From Bacillota bacterium (GTDB taxonomy: Bacteria > Bacillota > UBA4882 > UBA8346): DNA of 64,000 bases. Position 1 is the first letter of the stretch; every line of letters begins with the position of its first letter. Positions 16,582 through 25,560 of the stretch are shown piece after piece. A model generated the notes under the pieces. It worked only from the letters and a program-made list of their open reading frames with translations, was not told the origin of the DNA and made no database searches. The DNA is taken from assembly GCA_023410535.1 (NCBI GenBank), contig JAEYPR010000016.1, positions 51,643 through 115,642 of the forward strand, in the 5' to 3' direction. The translations under genes and the position numbers were made by a program.

Positions 16582-17826
16582 ATGGTTCAAGCAAGAGTTG
16601 AGTTACTGAGCGAACTGGATTTACAAGATTACGGAGAGATCCGCTGTTTCCCGGGGGACATTAATGGCGACGGAGTCGCGGAGATCATCTTTATGCAAGC
16701 CTCCGACGGTCCTCACCGCCGTGGCTCGACCGGCGGCTACAAACACCAAAAAACGGTTCATGCCGTGACCGCCATCAATCTCAAAGGTGAAATTCTCTGG
16801 CAAAACGGCACGCCGATCGGTGTCACCGATCGCAAATTTCACGGCGCCGGCCCTTGTATGGTCCACGATCTGAATTGCGACGGCAAGGCGGAGGTTGTCT
16901 ATGTAACCGTTGAAAATAATCTGCCGATGTTGCGCCTGCTCAACGGCCCCACCGGCCAACTGGTCAAGGAAGTCGAAACTGGCGCCAGTTATAATTTCAC
17001 CCCGGCCAATTTACGCGGCCTGGGGGCGAAACGTGATTTCATCCTGGGCGCGGCCATCAATCCGGTTTTCGCTTACACCGAAGATTTGGAACCGTTATGG
17101 GACTGGCATTTCGTTTACGGCGCCGGTCATCATCACGCGGTTGCCGATGTGAATGGCGACGGTTTTGACGAAGCGTTTATCGGCGTCTGCGGACTAAACG
17201 CCCAAGGCGAACGGCTCTGGTGGCGTCCCGATCTGGATGACGCCATGGAAGAGATGGGCCGAGCGCCGCATATTGATAATAACCGGGTGGTCCGTTTGTT
17301 TCATAACTCGCCCGAATATCAAGTCATTTGGATCGGCGGTCGCGATGTGATCTGCCTCAATGCCCTCGACGGCAGTTTCCGCTGGCGTTTCAGCGGCGAA
17401 CATGTTCAAAACCACGCCATTGGCCGCTTTAATCCCGACTCTCCCGATCAATTGATCTTCTTCTCGGAGAAGGCTCATGAAAAACCCTCCTATATGTTGG
17501 ACGCCAATGGCAAAGTCCTTTGGGAAAAACAGCTGGGACAAGGTGTCGCCTATACCATGTACGGCGCCGGTCCCGGCGGTTCCGATCTTGCCGTCAATAT
17601 GACTCCGCTTGACGGCGAACGGCCGTATGCTTTCAATCACCTTGGCGAAAAAGTGGTCGAGTTTCCGGTGGAACCCTACACCATCGGAGAACGGCGGGGT
17701 AAATACGTCTATGACGATCTGGGTCAAGCATTGACGGTTAAATGTTTCGATCTTGACGGCGACGGTCAGGACGAGGTCCTACTCTTCAACCGCAAAAAAC
17801 TGTATGCGTTTAAAATCGTGTACTAA
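16582..17826 (+). CDS. Cytoplasmic FG-GAP/VCBS beta-propeller, PL11-like repeats
   Basis: A 414-residue protein made of propeller repeats. Four calcium-loop motifs are seen: DINGDGVAE, DLNCDGKAE, DVNGDGFDE and DLDGDGQDE. Similar repeats form the eight-bladed propeller of rhamnogalacturonan lyases of family PL11 (YesW, YesX), but those have about 600 residues. No signal peptide is present, which is unusual for FG-GAP proteins and fits an intracellular enzyme or sugar-binding protein. It is the last gene of the dlgD operon, behind GGAGG and followed by a strong terminator. It may cleave an imported oligosaccharide; this is inference, and it may equally be non-catalytic. Confidence 0.7.
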   Translation: MVQARVELLSELDLQDYGEIRCFPGDINGDGVAEIIFMQASDGPHRRGSTGGYKHQKTVHAVTAINLKGEILWQNGTPIGVTDRKFHGAGPCMVHDLNCDGKAEVVYVTVENNLPMLRLLNGPTGQLVKEVETGASYNFTPANLRGLGAKRDFILGAAINPVFAYTEDLEPLWDWHFVYGAGHHHAVADVNGDGFDEAFIGVCGLNAQGERLWWRPDLDDAMEEMGRAPHIDNNRVVRLFHNSPEYQVIWIGGRDVICLNALDGSFRWRFSGEHVQNHAIGRFNPDSPDQLIFFSEKAHEKPSYMLDANGKVLWEKQLGQGVAYTMYGAGPGGSDLAVNMTPLDGERPYAFNHLGEKVVEFPVEPYTIGERRGKYVYDDLGQALTVKCFDLDGDGQDEVLLFNRKKLYAFKIVY

Positions 17827-17855
17827 ATCAATCCACCAATTCCATACCTCCCTAT

Positions 17856-17882
17856 AATGCCGTCCCAATTTGGGACGGCATT
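17856..17882. terminator. Bidirectional terminator
   Basis: Stem AATGCCGTCCCA with its exact complement around a short loop, with T residues on both sides. It separates the convergent ends of the FG-GAP gene and the glutamate-synthase-like gene. Confidence 0.85.
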
Positions 17883-19238
17883 TTAACGCAGCAAATACTG
17901 CAGCCCGGCAATTTGCGCAAATAGCGGATCAAGCGCGACCAAATCATCCCGTTCGAGCTCAGCTAGGCTTTGCTTCCCCAATGAACAGGCTAGCAACTGC
18001 ATCTCCCGGACACAACTGAGTAAATAATAATACATATGGGTTCCTCCCAGATCGGGATCATATTTATCCTTTTCCTTGCTGTCACTATAAAGCAACCCGG
18101 TGGGCGGTTCCCATGGCAATACCTTCGTGGTTTGGGTATGCGCTTGCACCAAGGCGGTGATGGTCCCAATGAAAACCGCATCCGCCCCCAAAGCCAGACA
18201 TTTGCTGAAATTTCCGGGATTGAGCAAACCACCTCCGACAGCCAAGGAAACCTTTCCGGTTAAGCCTTGTTCCCGAATGAAATTGGCGGCGCGGCATAAC
18301 GCGGGAAAAATCGGCAATCCCGTATCATCCATGAACACTTGCATCCCGCCATGGGTGCCCCCTTCCACTCCGTCAAACGCGAGGACGTCGGCGCCGCCTT
18401 CGATAAAAATCCCCATTTCTTCTTCGATATAATGGCTGGCGCCGAATTTGACCGAGATCGGAACACCGCCCGAAACATCCTTCAACCGGCCAATTAAGGC
18501 TTTCCAGTCTTTAATGCTTTGAACTTCAGGCAATCGCGCCGCCATTAAGATGTCTAACCCCGGCAGGGTCCCATACCGTCTGGCAATATCGGGCGTGAGT
18601 TTTTTGCCGTTGACACGTACCGGAGCCGAGCCCCGCGCCGAATGTCCCAGGGCAATTTCGATCATATCCGCTTGTTGTAAAATAGCTTCGCTTTTTGACC
18701 AAAAGCCTCGCGTGTATTGAATGATCAACTTGTCCGCATATTTGCGTTCAGCTTCCAAAAATGCCCCGTTGCCGGTATTGGCGGCGGTACCGGCTAACGC
18801 GGTTCCTTTTGCCAACGCGATCTTCGCCTGAGCGCTATAGCCGCTACCATAGGCCATCCCGCCAATCAGAATGGGAATTTTGATTTTTAAGGGTTTGTGC
18901 GCTTTCGGTCCTAAAACAACTTCCGTATTGACCGTTGTAAAATCGTTGACCGGCATTTTCGATAAATACACCGGATTAAAGATGACCTTGTCCCAACTGA
19001 AGATCGCACTGTTCGAACCATAGGGGCGGTCTAACGGTTTGCCGTTGGTGGCGCGCATGTTGGATTCGAAAAAGCCTTGCCAGGTCAGTTTACGGACCAT
19101 CGTTAACCACTCCAGCATTTTTTGACGCTGGGACGCTTTGTTCCTTTTTTTCAGACAGCGCCAAAACGCTAGGATTGTAATCGCGAAAGAACCGAACAGC
19201 GCTCCGACAAACGACGCCATACTCCATAACCAACGCAT
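17883..19238 (-). CDS. FMN-binding glutamate-synthase-like protein, membrane-anchored
   Basis: A 451-residue protein with an N-terminal transmembrane anchor (about residues 8-27, followed by RCLKKRNK), then a GltB-type FMN barrel. ANTGNGAFLEAERK, IEIALGHSARG, ISVKFGA, FDGVEGGTHGG and AVGGGLLNPG are characteristic. The amidotransferase and the C-terminal beta-helix of true glutamate synthase are absent, and I see no clear 3Fe-4S cysteine cluster. Stand-alone proteins of this family are widespread and poorly understood; B. subtilis YerD is a similar one. It is divergent from the spore-germination operon, so a link with spores is possible but unproven. Confidence 0.8.
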   Translation of the reverse strand: MRWLWSMASFVGALFGSFAITILAFWRCLKKRNKASQRQKMLEWLTMVRKLTWQGFFESNMRATNGKPLDRPYGSNSAIFSWDKVIFNPVYLSKMPVNDFTTVNTEVVLGPKAHKPLKIKIPILIGGMAYGSGYSAQAKIALAKGTALAGTAANTGNGAFLEAERKYADKLIIQYTRGFWSKSEAILQQADMIEIALGHSARGSAPVRVNGKKLTPDIARRYGTLPGLDILMAARLPEVQSIKDWKALIGRLKDVSGGVPISVKFGASHYIEEEMGIFIEGGADVLAFDGVEGGTHGGMQVFMDDTGLPIFPALCRAANFIREQGLTGKVSLAVGGGLLNPGNFSKCLALGADAVFIGTITALVQAHTQTTKVLPWEPPTGLLYSDSKEKDKYDPDLGGTHMYYYLLSCVREMQLLACSLGKQSLAELERDDLVALDPLFAQIAGLQYLLR

Positions 19239-19314
19239 TTGTTAACCTCATTCAATTGAAAGATAAAAGCATACGCTAAAAAACTCGCTAGACTTTATTT
19301 TACATAATACAATG

Positions 19315-19321
19315 CATAATA
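19315..19321 (+). promoter_or_regulatory. Possible sigma-G-type -10 element of the gerA operon
   Basis: CATAATA matches the -10 consensus of forespore sigma-G/sigma-F promoters and lies 27 bases before the gerA-type ATG, a fitting leader length. The expected -35 (TGHATA) 17-18 bases upstream is poor, so this is a weak call resting mainly on the forespore expression expected for germination receptors. Confidence 0.3.
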
Positions 19322-19348
19322 TACAAACCTGATGGCAATATTGCCCAT

Positions 19349-20794
19349 ATGAGAAGCAAATGCGAAGAAAACTCTCCGGATGGCAAGCCGCGCAGGACTC
19401 AGTTTATTGATTTGCTTGGCCCGACGCCGATTGATCTAGAGCAGCGTTTGGTGCTAACCACTAACCAAACTCAGGTTCATTTACTGTTTCGCAAACAACT
19501 TGCCGATCCGACGCTTCTGATTAATATTTGCAGTACCGTTCCTGAGCTCACTCCGGCAAGTTTCACGATGGTCGGACCCGTTTTGTGCATTACGGCCGAT
19601 TTGGACTTAATCTCCTTAATGAATCAAGGAGCCGTGATTGTTTTCATTAGTGACGAAGCGCCGTTCGCAGTGATGAACCCCAGCTTTCTAAAGCGTCAAC
19701 CCGCCCCCCCGCAAGTGGAGCGTTCCGTGCGCGGTCCGCTCAACGCGTTCACCGAGGATATCTTCGACAACTTGGCTGCGGTCCGGAGAATGCTGCCTGA
19801 CCCTGAACTTGCCGCCGAAGAATGGACGATCGGACGACGAACCAAAACCAAAATCGCTATCAGTTACCTGACGGATGTGGCCAACCCCGGCCTGATCGCC
19901 GAGGTTCGCGCACGGTTGAAGCGGATTGATATCGACGGCATTGAAGACCCCGGCGTGGTTGAGGAACTGATTCAAGACAACCGCTGGACTCCTTTCCCGT
20001 TAAATCAAAGTACGGAGCGGCCTGATAAAACCGTAGCGTTTCTACTGGAAGGGCGAATCGCCGTTTTTTTTGACAATTCACCGCGGGTGATCATTTTACC
20101 GGTCGCATTGAACGATCTGTATCAAGCCGCCGACGACTATTACTTCAATTTCTGGTCGGGAAGCATGATTCGGACCATCCGGTTTTTAGGGAGTTTGATC
20201 GCTGTTTCATTGTCCGGGCTCTATATCGCGTTGGTTGGCAGCAGCCCGCAGCTTCTCCCAATCACGCTTGGGTTGGAGGTCGCCAGTCAACGGGTGGGTA
20301 TGCCTTTGCCATTGTCGCTGGAGGTGATCCTGACCGAAGTCGTTGTGGAACTATTTCGCGAAGCGGGTTTACGGCTGCCGCGCGGGGTTAATATTACCAC
20401 CGGCGTCTCCACTGGAATTTTGGTTGGTTTCGCCTTAATTATGACCGGTTATATTTCGACTCCGACCTTGATTGTAGTCGGCATTACGGCCATCGCTTCT
20501 TTTTCGACCCCCAATTTTTCGGTCGGATTTACCTGGCGGATCCTCAAATATTTTCTTATCTTCGCCGCCACGTTTTTGGGCTATTACGGTTTTATCCTCG
20601 GTTCAGTGGTTATTCTAGCGCATGTCGCCGGCCTTTCATCCTTTGGTTCTCCCTATTCGGTTCCGTGGGCGCCCATTCAGGTATCGGGGGTTTTCGACTC
20701 ATTGGTTCGATTTCCCCATTGGCTGCAACGGGGGCGGCCGCTTATTGCGAAACCTCAGCAACAAAAGAGACAGAAACCCTATAACGAGGAATGA
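19349..20794 (+). CDS. Spore germination receptor subunit A (GerA family)
   Basis: A 481-residue A-subunit of a nutrient germinant receptor. The N-terminal soluble region (1-270) has VKRTKTKIAISYLTD-like RRTKTKIAISYLTDVANP and IDIDGIEDPGVVEELI. It is followed by SPRVIILP, then DDYYFNFW, then membrane helices from about residue 285. GLRLPRGVN and GYISTPTLIVVG are family hallmarks. The start at 19349 has no strong ribosome binding site and is the least certain part. The gene's end overlaps the B-subunit gene. With B and C subunits it would sit in the inner spore membrane and trigger germination. The ligand is not predictable. Confidence 0.9.
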   Translation: MRSKCEENSPDGKPRRTQFIDLLGPTPIDLEQRLVLTTNQTQVHLLFRKQLADPTLLINICSTVPELTPASFTMVGPVLCITADLDLISLMNQGAVIVFISDEAPFAVMNPSFLKRQPAPPQVERSVRGPLNAFTEDIFDNLAAVRRMLPDPELAAEEWTIGRRTKTKIAISYLTDVANPGLIAEVRARLKRIDIDGIEDPGVVEELIQDNRWTPFPLNQSTERPDKTVAFLLEGRIAVFFDNSPRVIILPVALNDLYQAADDYYFNFWSGSMIRTIRFLGSLIAVSLSGLYIALVGSSPQLLPITLGLEVASQRVGMPLPLSLEVILTEVVVELFREAGLRLPRGVNITTGVSTGILVGFALIMTGYISTPTLIVVGITAIASFSTPNFSVGFTWRILKYFLIFAATFLGYYGFILGSVVILAHVAGLSSFGSPYSVPWAPIQVSGVFDSLVRFPHWLQRGRPLIAKPQQQKRQKPYNEE

Positions 20795-20796
20795 AA

Positions 20797-21873
20797 ATGA
20801 GTTATCAGTTAACCAGCAAACTTTACCTGCCGCTAATCTTTATTGCGGTCTTCGGTTTTGGATTGCTGTTCCACCCGTTTACCATTGAAAAGGATATCGG
20901 GGCCAACGCCTACCTTACCCTCGGCGCCGGCTTCACCGTAGCAGTGATTGGAATATGGTTTGTCAAAGAACTGATCGCCCGTTACCCGGGACAAACCGTG
21001 CTGGATTGGGGTCGAAACCTATTGGGCACCGGGGGTTGGATCGGGTCAGTGCTTTTGCTGCTGACATTATTGATTTTTAGCGTGCTGGCGGTCCGGCGGG
21101 TGACTGAATTGATCGGGACCTCCATTCTGTTTCTGACTCCGGAATGGGCTAATATCCTGGCATATACCATTACCATTGCTTACATGGCGCTATTGGGAGA
21201 GGAAGCCATCGGCAGGCTTTGCTCTATCTTTATCGGTCTTGCCGTGCTGTTCAGCCTCAATTTAATCTTAGGCGTTAACCGGATTTATTTTGACCATGTC
21301 CATCCGGCGGCAATCCTGTGCGATCTGGGTTATTTAAAATATTGGTGGGTCGGGATTCCCGGATTTATTCCTGCGCTTTTAATCTTGTCGTTCATGCGAA
21401 ATAAAGATGTCGCCAAAACCGTCCCCGGTATTTTGCTGTCAACTCTGCTGGGAGCGCTGATCTTAGGTTTTATCTCCTATGAGATTGTGGGGATCTTCGG
21501 ACCCGACGGGGTGAAACGTTACCCCCGCGCGGTGGTGGCGTTCATGGGAACGGTCCATCTTGCCAGCGAGTACTTTTTTCAAAGCATCGTCGTGACCATT
21601 TATCTCTTTATCTTCACCGCGCTTTCCTTAACGGTCTCAACGATTATCTTGCGAATTTTTGCCAGCGGCGTGATTGACTTTTTTACGATTCGCAATTCCC
21701 GCTGGGTGATTCCCGGATTGGCGCTGCTAATTTATTTCGGTTCCCTACTCCCGAATCTGCTTTTCTTCAACCAATATAATAACCCTTTGCTCATTGGCTG
21801 CAGCTTATTTATCATCGCTTATCTTTGCCTATTATGGGTCGTATCCCGATTTCAGGGGCAACGCTGCCCATGA
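20797..21873 (+). CDS. Spore germination receptor subunit B (GerB family permease)
   Basis: A 358-residue protein with about ten membrane segments, of the APC-superfamily GerB type. Features include NAYLTLGAGFTVAVIGIW in the second helix region and HPAAILCDLGYLKYWWVGIP in the middle. Two ATGs are possible, at 20791 and 20797. The second has GAGGA at a proper six-base distance, whereas the first directly abuts it. The gene overlaps the end of the A-subunit gene and the start of the C-subunit gene, so all three are co-translated. The B subunit is thought to bind the amino-acid or sugar germinant. Confidence 0.9.
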   Translation: MSYQLTSKLYLPLIFIAVFGFGLLFHPFTIEKDIGANAYLTLGAGFTVAVIGIWFVKELIARYPGQTVLDWGRNLLGTGGWIGSVLLLLTLLIFSVLAVRRVTELIGTSILFLTPEWANILAYTITIAYMALLGEEAIGRLCSIFIGLAVLFSLNLILGVNRIYFDHVHPAAILCDLGYLKYWWVGIPGFIPALLILSFMRNKDVAKTVPGILLSTLLGALILGFISYEIVGIFGPDGVKRYPRAVVAFMGTVHLASEYFFQSIVVTIYLFIFTALSLTVSTIILRIFASGVIDFFTIRNSRWVIPGLALLIYFGSLLPNLLFFNQYNNPLLIGCSLFIIAYLCLLWVVSRFQGQRCP

Positions 21874-22976
21874 AGCGATTGCGATCCATCTGTAACTGTT
21901 TGTTCCTGGTCGGAATCATGGTAACCGTTTCCGGCTGTTGGGATGTCTCCCCCATTGAGGATCGCGCGATTGGTCTCATGGTCGGTCTGGATAAAGTGGG
22001 AACCCGGTATCGGATCGGGATCCAAATCCCGACCCTCGACAATCTCGCCCAAACCAATTCCCCAAATCACACTAAAGGGACGACGATCTTTCAAACGTTT
22101 TGGGCGGAGGGCAGTTCGCTCTTATCTATGGTTCAACGGATTGAAGATGAAAACTATCGTTCCTTTGTCGGCGGGTCCGTTAAGGTCATCGTCGTCTCCA
22201 AAACGATCGGCGCCGACGGTATCGCCAGGCTGCTGGGCAGTTTCTTGCGGCACCCGATGGTGTCTCCCCAAACGCTGATATTATTGACGGATCAAAAGGT
22301 TGCGGACATTCTCAATCATCAACCGGTTCTCAAATTGCAACCGGCGTTAACCATCGTCAAACAAATGGCCTCCCCGCTAAAACGTTCCCGGACATACCCG
22401 ATGGAGCTTTGGGAGTTCATTGCGCGAATGGATAATCAGTCGCCCGATCCCTATCTACCCATTATCCGGCTCGATCCCCAAAATAAAAACTATATCCTGG
22501 AAGGATTGGCTTTATTCAAAGGGCAAAAGCTGGTCGGTAAATTGGACTCTGAAGAAAGCTATATCTTTGGCGCTGTTACCAGCGGGGCCGAGCGTGGGCT
22601 GGTCAATATTCAAGTCGGCAGGGAAAAAGTCGGGTTCAGCATGCTTTCCCACCGCGCCAAGGTTAAGGTGATCACCGCCAACCACCGCAAGCTGCTTGAG
22701 GTCCAGCTCAACGTGAAAGGAATCCTGCTGGACATCCCTCCGGATTTTCCCGATCAGCAAATCGTTTTAGAAAAGATTAAAAAAGCCGCGGAAAAACAAT
22801 ACCGTATTCAAGTGAAAAATTTAATCCATAAATTGCAGCAACTTGATACCGATCCCGTCGGTTTCGGCCGGAAACTGGAATTGGCCGGCGACCGATGTTG
22901 GCGCGATGCCTATCGAACCGTACCGGTCAAGGTGGTCGCCAGAGTCAATATTCGTTATTCACCGCCTTTCCGGTAA
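21870..22976 (+). CDS. Spore germination lipoprotein subunit C (Ger(x)C family)
   Basis: A 368-residue lipoprotein. The signal peptide ends in a lipobox VSGC followed by WD, the usual start of mature GerC proteins (GCWD). The following SPIEDRAIGLMVGLDK is also typical. I place the start at the ATG at 21870, which overlaps the stop of the B-subunit gene; the in-frame upstream ATGs would add 15 non-signal residues. It completes the tricistronic receptor operon. The outer face of the inner spore membrane is the expected location. Confidence 0.9.
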   Translation: MKRLRSICNCLFLVGIMVTVSGCWDVSPIEDRAIGLMVGLDKVGTRYRIGIQIPTLDNLAQTNSPNHTKGTTIFQTFWAEGSSLLSMVQRIEDENYRSFVGGSVKVIVVSKTIGADGIARLLGSFLRHPMVSPQTLILLTDQKVADILNHQPVLKLQPALTIVKQMASPLKRSRTYPMELWEFIARMDNQSPDPYLPIIRLDPQNKNYILEGLALFKGQKLVGKLDSEESYIFGAVTSGAERGLVNIQVGREKVGFSMLSHRAKVKVITANHRKLLEVQLNVKGILLDIPPDFPDQQIVLEKIKKAAEKQYRIQVKNLIHKLQQLDTDPVGFGRKLELAGDRCWRDAYRTVPVKVVARVNIRYSPPFR

Positions 22977-23077
22977 GTGTGATCGCCGGCCGCCAAACTG
23001 GGGACAATTTTCAACGCGACAGATTTCCCTTCGTCGTTGAGCCGCTCTCATGTTACAATAATGAGGGAGGTATCGAC

Positions 23078-24184
23078 ATGAATCGCAATGAACTACATGT
23101 TATTTACGGCAGCACACCAAAAACCATGGTCCAACAGGTATTGGGCGACCTGGCAATTGAAAGGGAGATTCCCGCCGACGCCAGAATCGGGATCAAACCG
23201 AATCTCGTGGTTGCCAAACCCGCGACCTCCGGCGCGACCACCACCCCGGAATTGGTGGCCGGAGTCATTGAGTATCTGCAGGCGAAGGGATTTCAAAACG
23301 TCGTGATTCTTGAAGGTTCCTGGGTGGGCGACCGTACCGCTACAGCGTTTAAGGTTTGCGGCTACGAGGCGCTCAGCCATCAATACCATGTCCCTTTAAT
23401 CGATCTACAAAAGGATCAAGCACAGGTATTAACAGCCGAGGGAATGTCGATTGCCGTCTGCCGGCAAGCCTTACAGATCGACTATCTGATTAATATGCCG
23501 GTTTTAAAAGGGCACTGTCAAACCTTGCTGACGTGCGCCCTGAAGAATATGAAGGGCTGCATCCCCGACAGCGAGAAACGCAAATTTCATACGATGGGAC
23601 TCCATAAACCCATTGCCCATCTCAACGCCGTGATCAAACAAGATTTAATCATCGTGGACGGTCTGATGGGCGATTTAAACTTTGAAGAAGGCGGCAATCC
23701 GGTCCAAATGAACCGGGTGATCGTCGGGAAAGACCCGGTGTTGGTCGACGCTTATGCCGCGGCGTTATTAGGGTATGAATTGTCCGAGATCCCCTATCTC
23801 CAAATCGCCGCCGACTTGGGAATCGGCAGCCATGACTTAACCGCCGCGCGTATTGTCGAGCTCAATCAAGATCAATATCAATACCGCCCTGCGCTGCCAC
23901 GCTCGCGAAAAGTCCAACAACTGGCGCGTCATATCCGTGAAAACGAAGCGTGTTCCGCCTGTTACGGCAGTTTGATTCATGCGTTGGATCGCTTGGACCG
24001 GCGCGGCTTATTGCAGGAATTGCCGGAACCGGTTCAGATCGGCCAGGGATACAAAGGTCTTTGTCATCAAGGAATCGGAGTGGGAATTTGCACCAACGGC
24101 GCAACCCATCACGTCGGCGGTTGTCCGCCCAAGGGACAGGAGATCGTCGGGATGCTGGAAGCGTTGATTACGGAAAAGCGGTAG
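23078..24184 (+). CDS. DUF362 protein
   Basis: A 368-residue DUF362 protein. The start at 23078 is set by AGGGAGG seven bases upstream; the long upstream extension of the frame is untranslated. Conserved features are RIGIKPNLV near residue 43, INMPVLKGH, CALKNMKG, and a cysteine-rich tail with CSACYG, CHQGIGVGIC and GGCPPKG. Many DUF362 proteins bind iron-sulfur clusters and some are linked to anaerobic metabolism, but the biochemical role is unknown. The tail cysteines here are not arranged as standard CxxCxxCxxxCP ferredoxin motifs. It lies 101 bases downstream of gerC on the same strand, and a terminator follows. Confidence 0.8.
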   Translation: MNRNELHVIYGSTPKTMVQQVLGDLAIEREIPADARIGIKPNLVVAKPATSGATTTPELVAGVIEYLQAKGFQNVVILEGSWVGDRTATAFKVCGYEALSHQYHVPLIDLQKDQAQVLTAEGMSIAVCRQALQIDYLINMPVLKGHCQTLLTCALKNMKGCIPDSEKRKFHTMGLHKPIAHLNAVIKQDLIIVDGLMGDLNFEEGGNPVQMNRVIVGKDPVLVDAYAAALLGYELSEIPYLQIAADLGIGSHDLTAARIVELNQDQYQYRPALPRSRKVQQLARHIRENEACSACYGSLIHALDRLDRRGLLQELPEPVQIGQGYKGLCHQGIGVGICTNGATHHVGGCPPKGQEIVGMLEALITEKR

Positions 24185-24213
24185 GCTGACGAAGCGAACG
24201 CCGGGCAAAACAT

Positions 24214-24249
24214 TAAAGGCTGTCCCTTCCTTATGGGGGCAGCCTTTTA
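24214..24249. terminator. Rho-independent terminator
   Basis: Arms AAAGGCTGTCCC and GGGGGCAGCCTTT with a short loop and a T run. It ends the DUF362 transcript and can also serve the convergent protease gene. Confidence 0.8.
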
Positions 24250-24287
24250 ACATCCATATTCACTTCTCACCGACTCATGGACATCCG

Positions 24288-25244
24288 TTACGGTTTTTCC
24301 TCCGGCATCGTCAACGATACCTGCAGCGCCTCAAAGACCAATTGAATTGGATTGGCAACGGTAAAACTGCCGGAGCCGGCGAAGAGCAGACCAATCACCC
24401 GGTTACAGTCATCGACGATCATTGAACCCGAGTCGCCGTGATCGCTGAAGACCGCATTGCTGGATCGGTCCGCCGCAATTCCAATCTGATTGGTGAAGGT
24501 TAATTCACCGAGCCCTTCGCCGTAGTCGATCCGGGTGGTATAATCAATGGCGTCAACCGTCCCATAGGTCAATTCGGTGGTGCGACCCCGTTTACGAACC
24601 GGCATTCCCAGTTGGGCTTCGGCCACTTCCGTCACCGGCCCGATCTCCACGATTTCGCTGCAATAACCCCGTGCCGTCTGTAGGGTTACCGCGCAGTCGA
24701 CATTATTTCCCAACCTGCTCCGCGCTAGTTCTCCCACTACTTCCTCCGGGCAGTCTCCGCCATCGGGTTGACCGGGCTGAACCATGGTGTCGCCGGTTTT
24801 CCCTGCCGCATCCACGACCATTACGTGATAGTTGCTTAACAGCATGGGAGAACCGGTCGCATTGTCAAAAACAATGCTGCCCAACGTCCCGGTGAATACA
24901 AAACCGCCGATCTCGCGGCAAGGGCCGAGACTGATCCCGCCGACCAACGGATTGTATAGCGTCTTATCCACCATCATCCGCATTTGGGCGACCGGAGCCT
25001 TCAAAATCATCGAGGTCGGTTTTTTCACCTCAATCACATCGGTCTTGACCCCTTGAAGTTCTACCGGAATCTGCTCACCGCTGGCATAAACCCCTTTGTG
25101 TTCCACATAAACCCGGATGGCTAACTCATCGGTCTGCTTGCCCGCCTGATATTTAAAACCAATCGCCACACCGTTAACTCCCGGGATTTTAAGCAAATCC
25201 GTTTCGACACTACGTTTGATCTGCCGTATCTGCTCAAGGTCCAT
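24288..25244 (-). CDS. Trypsin-like serine peptidase, cytoplasmic
   Basis: A 318-residue protein with a chymotrypsin-like domain. The triad can be placed: histidine in LLSNYHVM, aspartate in GNNVDCAV, and serine in the DHGDSGSMIV oxyanion motif. A preceding domain of about 100 residues (VNGVAIGFKYQ, then LAIRVYVEHKG) resembles the ferredoxin-like N-domain seen in some bacterial Nal1-like proteases. There is no signal peptide. I start at the ATG at 25244 because a GGGGGG-type site lies just upstream; a longer frame to 25361 lacks one. It stands alone and faces the convergent DUF362 gene. Its target is unknown. Confidence 0.75.
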   Translation of the reverse strand: MDLEQIRQIKRSVETDLLKIPGVNGVAIGFKYQAGKQTDELAIRVYVEHKGVYASGEQIPVELQGVKTDVIEVKKPTSMILKAPVAQMRMMVDKTLYNPLVGGISLGPCREIGGFVFTGTLGSIVFDNATGSPMLLSNYHVMVVDAAGKTGDTMVQPGQPDGGDCPEEVVGELARSRLGNNVDCAVTLQTARGYCSEIVEIGPVTEVAEAQLGMPVRKRGRTTELTYGTVDAIDYTTRIDYGEGLGELTFTNQIGIAADRSSNAVFSDHGDSGSMIVDDCNRVIGLLFAGSGSFTVANPIQLVFEALQVSLTMPEEKP

Positions 25245-25560
25245 TGGAAGCCCCCCTACTTCATCCTCTTTAAACCACACCGCTAAAAATTGCGAACTGG
25301 CCCGATAGTTCACAATATTCCGGATAATGTGGGAGCGGACTGGGGAGATAGCATAAATCAAGCTAGGGTTAGAGCATTTTATCGAAAGAAGACAAATGGT
25401 TCATCAAAATCAAAAAAAAACGAAAGAATAATTTATTCTACCGGTTCGAACAATGTTTGTTATACAATAAGATCAAGGCAAATTTGCATAACAATCTGGC
25501 GCATGATTATATATTTGGTTATGGAGTTTGGATAGATATTGTTACAGGAGGAATTTCGTC
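25245..25560. other. Divergent intergenic region
   Basis: Some 315 bases between the protease and the oligopeptidase genes. A TGTTATACAAT sequence near 25458-25468 could be the (extended) -10 of the plus-strand gene, but no good -35 is seen. It ends with the AGGAGGA site at 25546-25552 for the gene at 25561. No further gene or repeat is seen. Confidence 0.35.

Noticed and set aside
17883..19238. True glutamate synthase large subunit
   Set aside because: The amidotransferase domain, the C-terminal beta-helix and the iron-sulfur cysteines are missing, and no GltD-like gene is nearby.
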